Under the pieces are notes generated by a model, which saw only the letters and a program-made list of their open reading frames with translations, was not told the DNA's origin and searched no databases. 54,191 bases of DNA from Candidatus Peregrinibacteria bacterium GW2011_GWF2_38_29 (GTDB lineage Bacteria > Patescibacteriota > Gracilibacteria > UBA1369 > UBA12463): the NCBI GenBank assembly GCA_000992695.1, contig LBUS01000013.1, forward strand, positions 1 through 54,191, given 5' to 3'. Every line of letters begins with the position of its first letter. Position 1 is the first letter of the stretch. Position numbers and translations under genes: made by a program. This document shows positions 33,321 to 41,550 of the stretch, one piece after another.

Positions 33321-34371
33321 TTTTTATTATTTTTTTATGAGATCTTGTTTCATCAAGACCATATCTTTTAAATGCTGTTTTTAAAATTGCTTCAATAATT
33401 TGATCATAAGACATTCCGGAATAGCTGGCTGAAACTTGAAAATAAGAAAAGTGCTTAGGATTTGGATTAAGCCCGGGAATTGGATTTGCTTCCAAAACAT
33501 ATATATTACCTTCTTCGTCCATTCGCATATCTATACGACCAAAATCACGTAATCCAAGGGCGTTAAACGAATCCATGGCAATCTTCTGCAAACGCCTCTT
33601 TAAATCAGGCTCAAGGGTATCATTAACATTAATCGCCTCTTCCAAATCATTTTCTTCACACCAAACCGACTTTGCCTCATAACAGTCAATATAAAATTCC
33701 ATTTTTGGGAATTTATCAAAAGCAATTTCAAGAATTGGCAAAACCCGAAGATCATTGCCATTTCCAATAAGCGGAATTGTAAATTCGCGACCGGATAAAA
33801 ACTTTTCAACAAGAACAGGCTCTTTATATTTATCGATCAATTGTTTAACTTTTCTTCTAAGCGAAACCTCGTCTTTACAAACGGAATCCGCATCAACTCC
33901 CATACTTGAACCTTCTCCGTTTGGCTTTACGATAAGCGGAAAAAACAAACTTGGATCAAGGACATCTTCATGCGTATTCATAACTTGATAAGGAGGAGTT
34001 GGGATCCCGCTCGCGATAAGAACTTTTTTCGCAACCGCTTTATCAAGAGTAACCGCCGCGGCCAAAGGACCACAAGCGGTATAAGGAATTTTTAACATTT
34101 CAAGCATCATTGGAATTTGTGATTCACGCGATTCGCCGGGAACTCCTTCAGCAAAATTAAAAACAAAATCCAAAGTATCTTTCAAACGATATAAAGCAAA
34201 ATAAGCTTTGTCATCAGCTTCAATAAAATAAACACTATGGCCCATAGCCTTTATTGCTTTCTCAATTGCTAAAACTGTTTTTGGAGAATCGTATTCATCT
34301 CTACACGAAGGAGGTTCTTCATCGGGTAATAAATCATCTTTTAGAAGATTGTATGTGAGACCGATGTTCAT
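33286..34371 (-). CDS. ATP-grasp ligase, D-Ala-D-Ala ligase-like (first gene of pair)
   Basis: 361 aa from the ATG at 34371 (MNIGLTYNLLKDD). The frame extends 14 codons further upstream, but that part (MWISKNYFFKAKK) is not family-like. Motifs: FVFNFAEGVPGESRESQIPM, PLIVKPNGEGSSMGVD, VEKFLSGREFTIPLIG, and FGRIDMRMDEEGNIYVLEAN with the metal-binding Asp, Glu and Asn. It is clearly paralogous to its neighbour. The pair plus the KamA-family gene form a three-gene operon. Confidence 0.82.
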   Translation of the reverse strand: MNIGLTYNLLKDDLLPDEEPPSCRDEYDSPKTVLAIEKAIKAMGHSVYFIEADDKAYFALYRLKDTLDFVFNFAEGVPGESRESQIPMMLEMLKIPYTACGPLAAAVTLDKAVAKKVLIASGIPTPPYQVMNTHEDVLDPSLFFPLIVKPNGEGSSMGVDADSVCKDEVSLRRKVKQLIDKYKEPVLVEKFLSGREFTIPLIGNGNDLRVLPILEIAFDKFPKMEFYIDCYEAKSVWCEENDLEEAINVNDTLEPDLKRRLQKIAMDSFNALGLRDFGRIDMRMDEEGNIYVLEANPIPGLNPNPKHFSYFQVSASYSGMSYDQIIEAILKTAFKRYGLDETRSHKKIIKNEISAPLRRKV

Positions 34372-34499
34372 GTTTTTTTTGGCTTTAAAAAAATAATTTT
34401 TTGAAATCCACACTGATTATAAATCTGTATATTTATAATGCAAGATATAATGCAAGTTTTTTCGATAAAAATTAAAAAGCAGATTTACATTTACGAAAA

Positions 34500-35078
34500 T
34501 TATTTCATGGGGGACATCTCCTTACGTTGACTTACAATAATAAAAGCAAAAATATGTAAAACCAGAACCGCAACAAAAAACACATTCAATTCAAACGATG
34601 AAAGAATCCCATATCGCTGATAAGAATAAGTCGCGCTAAATCTATCCAAAAAATCTTTTGCAATAAAATAAATCAAAATGCTCGCATAACCGGCCCAATG
34701 GATCTTTAGCAAATATTTCCAAATCACAAAAATTTGGCTTCCATAAAGCAAAACCCAAAATATATTCCCAAATTCATACCAAGCAAATCCCCTGTTATAC
34801 ATATATAAAGAATAAAAAACGAGCGCCATTAAAGAATAAGAAATAATTCCAACGGCAGTAAAATTAAGCAACCATTGCACAAACTTTTTTCGCCATAAAT
34901 AAATCGCATAATTCACAGCCAAAAGCAAAGGATAAAGCGAACAAATCGGCACAAAAATCCACAAATAAAAAGGCGTCTCAACAAAATCACGATAATCAAT
35001 CGTTAAAGCTGCGCCCGTCATAAACAAATCCAAAACAATCAGCACAACAAATCCCCAATTTTTTTTCAAATTATTCAT
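34500..35078 (-). CDS. Integral membrane protein, unrecognised
   Basis: 192 aa with about six TM helices (VVLIVLDLFMTGAALTI; FYLWIFVPICSLYPLLLAV; IISYSLMALVFYSLYMY). The last helix is followed by SQRKEMSPMK. Its ATG directly abuts the stop of the Cys-rich gene (35079), so the two are co-transcribed. It is the only Cys-rich gene here with such a partner. It recalls small DUF-type membrane proteins of the TIGR02206/YpjA sort, without a firm assignment. Confidence 0.7.
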   Translation of the reverse strand: MNNLKKNWGFVVLIVLDLFMTGAALTIDYRDFVETPFYLWIFVPICSLYPLLLAVNYAIYLWRKKFVQWLLNFTAVGIISYSLMALVFYSLYMYNRGFAWYEFGNIFWVLLYGSQIFVIWKYLLKIHWAGYASILIYFIAKDFLDRFSATYSYQRYGILSSFELNVFFVAVLVLHIFAFIIVSQRKEMSPMK

Positions 35079-36041
35079 TTAATCAGCTAAAAATCCTGCA
35101 TTATTCGCATTCATGCACCACTCTTTTGGCCAATCTCCATATAAGCCTTCACCTCTCAATTGCTCTTTAATTTCCGCAACTTTTTTTGGCCATTCCTCCT
35201 CTGTGTATTGCTCATTCAAAATGCAATATTTTCGCTTATTCAAGCCAACGCATAAAAACAATTTCTCGGAATGAAAACACGAATCGCAATACTCGCAGTC
35301 GCGCACGAATTCGCAATAAAAGCAAAAATTGCAGTTATAACCTTTGCCAACAAAATAAGTCTGATAGCAAAGCTGCATATCAACAGAAAGAGCGGAATCC
35401 AAACTATCAGCAGTCCGTTCGCCATAAATATTATAAACTCTATGCATATAAGAACAATCCTGAAGCCCCTCGGAATCATAGCAAAGATAAGCATTTCTGC
35501 AGTTCCACAAATGATCCCCTATCGCATTATCGGTCTGAAATTGCCTGGAAAATAAATGCGGCACAGTAAGCTTAACTTTCTCAAATTCCGCATACAATTT
35601 ATCAACCGATTCCTTTTTTAAAATCGCAACTTTTTTCTCATATTCTTCTTTGGAAAATGGCTTATTAAAAACATGATATTGCTTATGCCTAAGCCCTGCG
35701 CAACCAAAACAATTATTGCAACTTATACAATCAAAGCAAAACATGCTTTCGCTCGTTTGCTTGCAATCTTGAAGATAAGAAGAATTATAACAATTAACAG
35801 AATCCATGCATTCATAAAGCAATTCCGAATACTGAACATAACTGCAATCAACACAGTGTCGATTTTTATAAACGCACTCGGAATAAAAACAATTTTCCTG
35901 ATAATCGCCCATAAAACACAAATATGAATTCTTAGAAAAATAAAGAAAATCAGAATAATCGGAATTTATATTTTGATAACCGTGAAAACCGATTTGCGGG
36001 GTTGCTTCACGCAATTTTTGAAATTGTTGAAAGAAATTCAT
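35079..36041 (-). CDS. Cys-rich tandem-motif protein, core only
   Basis: 320 aa. It opens MNFFQQFQKLREATPQIGFH, like the 321-aa paralogue (FFEDLQKLRDREP). The core is similar but more sparsely Cys-rich: FSKNSYLCFMGDYQENCFYS, CMDSVNCYNSSYLQDCKQ, CFDCISCNNCFGCAGLRHK. The second half ends FLCVGLNKRKYCILNEQYTE. Both halves share the family's closing block. Several Cys pairs are lost compared with the other two, so it may be diverging. It is the first gene of a two-gene operon with the 192-aa membrane protein. Confidence 0.78.
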   Translation of the reverse strand: MNFFQQFQKLREATPQIGFHGYQNINSDYSDFLYFSKNSYLCFMGDYQENCFYSECVYKNRHCVDCSYVQYSELLYECMDSVNCYNSSYLQDCKQTSESMFCFDCISCNNCFGCAGLRHKQYHVFNKPFSKEEYEKKVAILKKESVDKLYAEFEKVKLTVPHLFSRQFQTDNAIGDHLWNCRNAYLCYDSEGLQDCSYMHRVYNIYGERTADSLDSALSVDMQLCYQTYFVGKGYNCNFCFYCEFVRDCEYCDSCFHSEKLFLCVGLNKRKYCILNEQYTEEEWPKKVAEIKEQLRGEGLYGDWPKEWCMNANNAGFLAD

Positions 36042-36079
36042 AAGCTATTTATAGCACAAAATGCACAATTTCGTCATTA

Positions 36080-36088
36080 TGATATAAT
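36080..36088 (+). promoter_or_regulatory. Extended -10 promoter of lemA
   Basis: TGA-TATAAT (36080-36088) with no convincing -35 box. The ATG follows at 36119. Confidence 0.5.
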
Positions 36089-36118
36089 ATTCCAGAAATA
36101 ATTTTTAACCCTCTTTTT

Positions 36119-36688
36119 ATGTCAAAAACAATGAAGATCACACTCGCGATTATCGCGGCAGTAATCATTCTATTAATACTGCCAATGATCAGCACGTTTA
36201 ATTCCCTAACAACGCTAAGCGCCGCGGCGGACGGCCAATGGGCAAATGTTGAAGTTCAACTTCAAAACAGATGGGACTTATTACCAAGACTTGAAACTTA
36301 TTTAAGCACGCAAAGAATTCAAGAAAAAGGAATTTTCGACAACATCGCACAAGCAAGAACGCAATATGGTAGCGCAAAATCAACATCAGACAAAATGGCA
36401 GCAGCAGGCGAAGTTGAATCAGCAATTTCAAGATTGCTCGTTGTTATGGAAAATTACCCACAAGTAAAAACGAATGACCTTGTAATCGTACTCAATTCAC
36501 AAGCGGAAGGCACAGAAAACCGCTTAAGAGTGGAAAGAATGAGATTTAACGAAGCGATTCAATTGTATAATACAAAAGCGAAAGTTTTCCCATCAAATGT
36601 AATTGCGGGAATATTCGGATTTGGTCAAAGAGCATATTTTGAATTACCGGACAAAGCTGCATTAAATGCACCTAAGGTAAATTTATAA
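36119..36688 (+). CDS. LemA family protein
   Basis: 189 aa. An N-terminal TM helix (ITLAIIAAVIILLILPMIS) is followed by the LemA helical domain: DGQWANVEVQLQNRWDLLPR, the family hallmark, then QARTQYGSAKSTSDKMAA and MENYPQVKTNDLVIVLNSQA. The C-terminus ends FGFGQRAYFEL. A membrane-anchored extracytoplasmic protein of unclear biochemical role. It is the first gene of an operon with the TPM protein 1 bp downstream, the usual pairing in bacteria. Confidence 0.92.
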   Translation: MSKTMKITLAIIAAVIILLILPMISTFNSLTTLSAAADGQWANVEVQLQNRWDLLPRLETYLSTQRIQEKGIFDNIAQARTQYGSAKSTSDKMAAAGEVESAISRLLVVMENYPQVKTNDLVIVLNSQAEGTENRLRVERMRFNEAIQLYNTKAKVFPSNVIAGIFGFGQRAYFELPDKAALNAPKVNL

Positions 36689-36689
36689 A

Positions 36690-37604
36690 ATGAAATTTCT
36701 TTATAAATTAGGATTCGCAGTTATTTTGTTCTGTTTAAGCGTATCTTTTGCTGGAGCATATTACAGTCCCGGCAAACCAACAAATTACGTTAATGATTTT
36801 TCAAAAACTTTAAGCGCGACAACTATTTCAACGCTTAATTCGGAATTAAAAGCACTCGAAGACACAACTTCTCATCAAATTTTTGTCGCAATAATTCCAT
36901 CAATGAAAGATGACTACATTGAAAATTTTACAGTAAAACTTTTTGAAGAATGGAAACCGGGAAGAGAAGATAAAGACAATGGCGTTCTCTTTTTAATAAG
37001 CATGGAAGAAAAGAAAATGCGCATTGAAGTTGGATATGGGCTTGAAGGGGTTTTAACAGACGCAGAATCAATATTAATAATCAGCAACATTGCAAAGCCT
37101 TATTTTCAAAAAGGAGATTTTGACACAGGAATTTCCGAATCAGTAAAAGCAATAGATAAAAAAGTAAGAGGCGAAATCGTTGATCTTGGAAATAAAAACT
37201 CAAAATCAGCTTCTTCCGGTGGTGGCGATACGTGGACTGTGCTTATATTTTGGGCAGTAATGCTGGTTATTGGTGGTGGAAGTGCGCTCATAAAATTCTT
37301 CGCAACAACGCGATCGTGGTGGCTCGGCGGAATAATTGGAACACTCGTTGGAGGAGCGATTTCACTCATGACATTCGCAATCTTTGGCAGTTACGTAATA
37401 ATTATTATAGTAATTTTAACTAGCGGCGGCTTCTTGCTTGATTACCTCGCTTCAACCGGAAAAATTAAACCTCCAAAAGGTGGCGGCGGACATGGCGGTG
37501 GATTCTTCTGGGGCGGTGGTGGATCAGGCGGATTTGGAGGCGGAGGATTTGGAGGTGGCGGCGGCGGAAGCTCAGGAGGCGGTGGCGCAAGTGGCGGATG
37601 GTAA
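36690..37604 (+). CDS. TPM-domain protein (YgcG-like)
   Basis: 304 aa. A signal peptide (ILFCLSVSFAGAYY), then a TPM domain: VNDFSKTLSATTISTLNSEL, TSHQIFVAIIPSM, DNGVLFLISMEEKKMRIEVG and GLEGVLTDAESILII. Two TM helices follow, and the C-terminus is a long Gly-rich tail (GGGGSGGFGGGGFGGG). LemA-TPM pairs are found throughout bacteria; a role in envelope stress or protein quality control has been proposed. The Gly-rich end is common in this family. Confidence 0.9.
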   Translation: MKFLYKLGFAVILFCLSVSFAGAYYSPGKPTNYVNDFSKTLSATTISTLNSELKALEDTTSHQIFVAIIPSMKDDYIENFTVKLFEEWKPGREDKDNGVLFLISMEEKKMRIEVGYGLEGVLTDAESILIISNIAKPYFQKGDFDTGISESVKAIDKKVRGEIVDLGNKNSKSASSGGGDTWTVLIFWAVMLVIGGGSALIKFFATTRSWWLGGIIGTLVGGAISLMTFAIFGSYVIIIIVILTSGGFLLDYLASTGKIKPPKGGGGHGGGFFWGGGGSGGFGGGGFGGGGGGSSGGGGASGGW

Positions 37605-37637
37605 ACGGAAAAAATAACAAAATCCAAATTGTTCCAA

Positions 37638-38741
37638 ATGACAAATAAAGGACAAATTACAACTCTGGAAATTGCAAAAAAATTAATAAATTTAAATTCA
37701 GAAAATCCTCCAATAAATAATCCAACATGCATGCAATATGTTTTCGATTTTTTAAAAGACCTTGGATTAAAACCGATAAAACAATATGTAAACAAACACG
37801 TCTTTAACGTAATCGTTGTTGGCAAAGGCCCAATTTTAATACAAGGACATTTAGATACTGTCCCATTTGGAGACATCAAAAAATGGAAATATAATCCCAC
37901 CGGCCAAATAGTTAAAGATAAGTTCTTTGGACGTGGAATCGCAGACATGAAAGGAAATGTCGCATGCTTCTTATCGGCACTTCAAAAATCCCCTACCGAT
38001 CAATTAAGCATGGCTTTCACAGCAATTGAAGAAACAAGCTTCATTGCGATCGAAAAAGCAATGGAACTCAAAAAAACACTCTTTAAACACGTAAAATACT
38101 CGATCACAATCGAACCGACCGATGGCAAACTTATCACATGCAACAAAGGCCAATTTTGGTTTGAAGTAACGGCAAAAGGTCGCACGACACATTCCAGCGC
38201 TCCAGAAAAGGGAATCAATGCGATTGAAAAACTCGTAGAAGCAATCCCGCAAATCAAAAAATACGAGCAAAAAATCAATAAAAGGCGTCACTCACTACTT
38301 GGCAAAGCCACTCTCAGTATTGGCGAAATAAAAGGCGGAACCGCTCCAAACATAGTCCCCGATCACGCCGTTATGATGATCGATAGAAGGGTTTTGACTT
38401 CAGAAACACCAAGGCAAGTTATAAAAGAAATGGAAACAATTTGCGCTCCAAATAAAGTAAGATTATTAAAACAAATTGACCCGGCCGAAACTCCAAATTC
38501 CTCAAAAATAGTGAAATTCATGCAAAAAATCCTTACTTCACAAAAAATAGATTCCAAAATTTACGGCTACCCCGCAACAGCAGAGCTCAGCGAAATAAGA
38601 AAACACGGAATCGAAGGTGTCATTTTCGGCCCATCAATGCTCTCCCAAGCCCACCAAGAAAACGAATATATGGCCTTAAAAGAGCTCGAAATGGGCGAAA
38701 AAATCTACTCCAAGCTCATCGCCTTCCTCCCCGAATTTTGA
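37638..38741 (+). CDS. M20-family metallopeptidase/deacylase (ArgE/DapE-like)
   Basis: 367 aa from the ATG at 37638; the TTG nine bases upstream is unlikely to be the start. Metal ligands are in GHLDTVPFGD, GRGIADMKGN and AIEETSFIA. The lid domain has GRTTHSSAPEKGINAIEKL, and IGEIKGGTAPNIVPDHAVM is typical. The final His is in SMLSQAHQENEY. The family covers ArgE, DapE, CPG2 and aminoacylases; substrate not assignable. It ends in TGA and is 33 bp after the TPM gene, with a low-complexity A/T stretch behind it. Confidence 0.85.
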   Translation: MTNKGQITTLEIAKKLINLNSENPPINNPTCMQYVFDFLKDLGLKPIKQYVNKHVFNVIVVGKGPILIQGHLDTVPFGDIKKWKYNPTGQIVKDKFFGRGIADMKGNVACFLSALQKSPTDQLSMAFTAIEETSFIAIEKAMELKKTLFKHVKYSITIEPTDGKLITCNKGQFWFEVTAKGRTTHSSAPEKGINAIEKLVEAIPQIKKYEQKINKRRHSLLGKATLSIGEIKGGTAPNIVPDHAVMMIDRRVLTSETPRQVIKEMETICAPNKVRLLKQIDPAETPNSSKIVKFMQKILTSQKIDSKIYGYPATAELSEIRKHGIEGVIFGPSMLSQAHQENEYMALKELEMGEKIYSKLIAFLPEF

Positions 38742-38846
38742 AAATTAAAAATTGAAACTTGAAAATTGAATGTAAATTGTAAAATCGAAAATTGACAATT
38801 TATGCATTCTAAACTAATGTAGTACCGCAATTTACACTAAAATATT

Positions 38847-39017
38847 ATGTCAAATAAACACGTCAGTCATAAACACGGAGGAAAATCAAACCCAAGATTA
38901 CGCCCAAAAAGCACTCACGGCAAAAGACGAAATAAGGCCAATGCAAGAATAAAAAGCAAAGCCCTTAGAGAATCGAATGAAATAAAAAAACGCGTCGCCC
39001 TAAAAGAGATCGAGTAA
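38847..39017 (+). CDS. Small basic 56-aa protein
   Basis: MSNKHVSHKHGGKSNPRLRP followed by KSTHGKRRNKANARIK and ending RVALKEIE. It is strongly basic in its first two thirds (Lys, Arg, His) and lies 9 bp before ftsQ on the same strand. It resembles short ribosome- or nucleic-acid-binding peptides, but I cannot name a family. Codon use and tight spacing support a real gene. The A/T-rich -10-like TAAAAT (38838-38843) is only 3 nt from the ATG, so the message may be nearly leaderless. Confidence 0.65.
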   Translation: MSNKHVSHKHGGKSNPRLRPKSTHGKRRNKANARIKSKALRESNEIKKRVALKEIE

Positions 39018-39026
39018 TAAAAAAAT

Positions 39027-39902
39027 ATGTTCGGAAATAGAACAAAGGGAAATTCGTTGCAAAAACGCTATTTTTACGGCAAAACCCCCATTCTTCAAAA
39101 TAAAGATGGTTTTTTAAAGAAAAAGAAAAATGGCATTAGAAATATAATGCCGGAACCGCAAAAAATTAAAAAAACCTTTATATTAATATTAATAGCAGCC
39201 GGAATTTTAACGATCTTTTATTGGATATTTTTATCCAACTTTTTCACTATAAAAGAAGTAACGATTGATTATAAAGAAGCTCAAGAAGAAAACGCATTTT
39301 TAAAAGACTATTTCACAAGCTACATAGGCAAAAACATAATATTCGCAGACATCGAGACTGGCGCAGAAAAAGCAAAAAACGAGCATCCGGAATTCAAATC
39401 TTTAATCGCACAAAAATCATATCCAAATAAAATAAAAATCTCATTTTCGGCATACACGTCCATTGCAAATATCATAAATACTTCCGGCGGCGGAATTTTT
39501 AAATTCATAGTCAATGAAATCGGAATGGCAACGCAAAAAGACATGGAAAATCCAAACCTGCCATTCATCAAAATCTCAACCGAAAAGCCGCTCAATTTCA
39601 ACACAATCCTGCTCACACAAGAAAAAATAAAATACATCATTGGATGCGCAAAATTCTTCGAAGAAAAGTTCAACATGAAAATCTTGGAAATAGAATATCT
39701 CATGCAAGAAAAAGAACTTCATTTAAAAACCGAAAAATATTTCACAATTCTTTTAGACATTCAAAAACCATACGAAGAACAACTGCTAAAGCTCAAAAAA
39801 GCGCTTTCCAAACTGGATATATACACTCTTCCGCTCGAATATATCGACCTTCGCATTTATAGTGCAACCGGCGAAAAAATTATATATAAAAAACGTCGCT
39901 AA
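39027..39902 (+). CDS. ftsQ: FtsQ-like cell division protein
   Basis: 291 aa. A basic N-terminus of about 50 residues, one TM helix (FILILIAAGILTIFYWIFL), then an extracytoplasmic POTRA-type domain beginning FFTIKEVTIDY. The C-terminal block TLPLEYIDLRIYSATGEKII is the FtsQ end (YIDLR...GEKIIYK). FtsQ links FtsZ-ring proteins to septal wall synthesis. FtsA, FtsZ and MurB/C are not in the window. Sbp follows. Confidence 0.8.
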   Translation: MFGNRTKGNSLQKRYFYGKTPILQNKDGFLKKKKNGIRNIMPEPQKIKKTFILILIAAGILTIFYWIFLSNFFTIKEVTIDYKEAQEENAFLKDYFTSYIGKNIIFADIETGAEKAKNEHPEFKSLIAQKSYPNKIKISFSAYTSIANIINTSGGGIFKFIVNEIGMATQKDMENPNLPFIKISTEKPLNFNTILLTQEKIKYIIGCAKFFEEKFNMKILEIEYLMQEKELHLKTEKYFTILLDIQKPYEEQLLKLKKALSKLDIYTLPLEYIDLRIYSATGEKIIYKKRR

Positions 39903-39935
39903 GTTGTTATAATAGAATAAATTTAACAAAAACCT

Positions 39936-40313
39936 ATGGCTTGGGCTTTAATCGGAATCGTTTTGGGAATAATCCTTGGATTTCAAGTGCAATACTCAAT
40001 CCCAATGGAATATACAAAATATACGGCCGTTGTTTTAATCGGCATTTTGGACGCACTTTTTGGCGCAATTCGCGCTGAAACCACAAAAGATCAATATAGC
40101 GCAATAATCTTTATTTCCGGCCTCATATTCAATATTTTACTCGCAGTAATAATCACATTTCTCGGTGAAAAACTCGGGCTCGACCTTTATCTTGCGGCAA
40201 CCGTCGTCTTCACATTCAGAATATTTTCCAATGTTGGTATCACGCGTCGCGCAATGCTTCAAAACTTCATGGACAAGCGCCATAAAGCAAAAGAGCAAAA
40301 ACAAATTGAATAA
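39936..40313 (+). CDS. sbp: Small basic membrane protein Sbp (DUF1290)
   Basis: 125 aa with three TM helices. GIVLGIILGFQVQYSIPMEY, TKYTAVVLIGILDALFGAIR and FRIFSNVGITRRAMLQNFMD are characteristic of the small basic protein family (PF06947), usually encoded in dcw/division clusters of Gram-positives. It follows ftsQ after 33 bp but has its own TGT-TATAAT (39905-39913). Confidence 0.88.
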   Translation: MAWALIGIVLGIILGFQVQYSIPMEYTKYTAVVLIGILDALFGAIRAETTKDQYSAIIFISGLIFNILLAVIITFLGEKLGLDLYLAATVVFTFRIFSNVGITRRAMLQNFMDKRHKAKEQKQIE

Positions 40314-40360
40314 ATCTGAAAAATCTGCTATAATTAAACAAATATTAAAAATAAAAACAA

Positions 40361-40891
40361 ATGACAGACTCATCCAAGCTTGAAACATTGAAAGAATTAA
40401 TCGAGAGCGCAACCGCGGCTCTTAATTCCGCAAATAAAATCGCTCAAGAATTAACGGGCGGTAAAGTTTCCAAAAAAAGCACTGAAAATTACACGGACGT
40501 AGCACAAACTTTAAAATCAGAAGATAACATCATTGAAGGTGTTTTCGACGGTCAAAATATGATCGGACCGGACAAAAGAGCTTATCCAATTCCTGCAAAC
40601 TATGCCAGCAAATCAAAACTTGTCGCAGGAGACGTTTTAAAGCTTACAATCAAAGAAGACGGCACATTTTTATACAAACAAATCGGCCCAATCGAAAGAA
40701 AAGCAATAATTGGAATTCTAACTTACGATGACAGTCAATATAGAGTCATTGCAGAAGGAAAAACTTACAAAGTCCTTTTGGCCTCTGTAACGTATTTTCA
40801 TGCAGAAGTTGGAGACAAAGTCACGATCATGACGCCTGCTAAAAAAGAAAGTGAATGGGCGGCAATCGAAAACTTACTCCCAAAAGAGTAA
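40361..40891 (+). CDS. Conserved hypothetical protein with a small beta-barrel-like core
   Basis: 176 aa, soluble. The N-terminus is helical (LKELIESATAALNSANKIAQ). The core reads EGVFDGQNMIGPDKRAYPIP, then NYASKSKLVAGDVLKLTI and FLYKQIGPIERK, a repeated-strand pattern that could be an OB- or TRAM-like barrel. I know no function. Similar proteins seem frequent in CPR genomes. A TGC-TATAAT lies at 40326-40334, and the leader AAAATAAAAACAA is the A-rich type. Confidence 0.7.
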   Translation: MTDSSKLETLKELIESATAALNSANKIAQELTGGKVSKKSTENYTDVAQTLKSEDNIIEGVFDGQNMIGPDKRAYPIPANYASKSKLVAGDVLKLTIKEDGTFLYKQIGPIERKAIIGILTYDDSQYRVIAEGKTYKVLLASVTYFHAEVGDKVTIMTPAKKESEWAAIENLLPKE

Positions 40892-40920
40892 AAACAAAAA
40901 TAAAAATAAAAAACAAAAAC

Positions 40921-41412
40921 ATGGAAGATTCAACTCAAACAACAACGACAACTGTACCAGCAATTACGCCAGCGATCACGCCGGAAATAGTTCCTGTCGC
41001 AACCCCAATGGCTCCAGTCAGCGTAGCTCCAACACAAATGCCGGCAGCAGCACCAGTTGCAACTCCAATTGTCACACAAGCTCCAGCTTCAATTACACCT
41101 GAAACGCCTAGCGCAGTTCCTACTTCAAAGCACGTTTCGACGCTTGGAGTTATGGCAATCGTTTTAGTCTTAATCGCCGCGGGCACAGGCGGATACTTTG
41201 CTTCAAAATACTTAAAAGCAAATATGAATAGTGGCGAAGAAGCTCAAGTCCAAGTCGAATCAACTGTTCTTCAAGATACAAATATAATTGATCAAAGCTT
41301 AGAAGTTCCACCTGCTACAGTTGAAGAAAAAATGCCTGAAGCACAAACAGAAGTTCAAAATACAACGGATACGGAAAGTACCGCTGAAACAGCAAAAGTT
41401 AAGAGAAAATAG
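40921..41412 (+). CDS. Hypothetical single-pass membrane protein with Pro/Ala/Thr-rich N-terminus
   Basis: 163 aa from the ATG at 40921, which follows the A-rich leader AAAAATAAAAAACAAAAAC. A frame starting at 40855 would overlap the previous gene. The N-terminal 75 residues are Pro/Ala/Val/Thr-rich (APVSVAPTQMPAAAPVATP). One TM helix follows (TLGVMAIVLVLIAAGTGGYF), then an acidic, Thr/Glu-rich C-terminal tail. The composition suggests an exposed, disordered surface segment. Function unknown. Confidence 0.65.
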   Translation: MEDSTQTTTTTVPAITPAITPEIVPVATPMAPVSVAPTQMPAAAPVATPIVTQAPASITPETPSAVPTSKHVSTLGVMAIVLVLIAAGTGGYFASKYLKANMNSGEEAQVQVESTVLQDTNIIDQSLEVPPATVEEKMPEAQTEVQNTTDTESTAETAKVKRK

Positions 41413-41442
41413 TGTTCAAAAATTCCATTAAAATTAAACCAA

Positions 41443-41468
41443 AAGGTAAAGCATAATTACCTTCATTT
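41443..41468 (+). terminator. Intrinsic terminator after the 163-aa gene
   Basis: AAGGTAA (41443-41449) and TTACCTT (41457-41463) form a 7-bp stem with a 7-nt loop, followed by CATTTTT. It separates this cluster from the HNH gene. Confidence 0.55.
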
Positions 41469-41550
41469 TTCGCAACATATTTTTCAGATTTAATCTGGAT
41501 TTTTTGGCTTGTTTAAGCTAAAATATCAATAACAACATAACTTAAAAAAT

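Noticed and set aside
38742-38846. AT-rich stretch after the M20 peptidase gene as a regulatory array
   Set aside because: The GAAAATTGA-like words are low-complexity and irregular in spacing. I see no clear promoter or hairpin except a TAAAAT next to the small basic gene.
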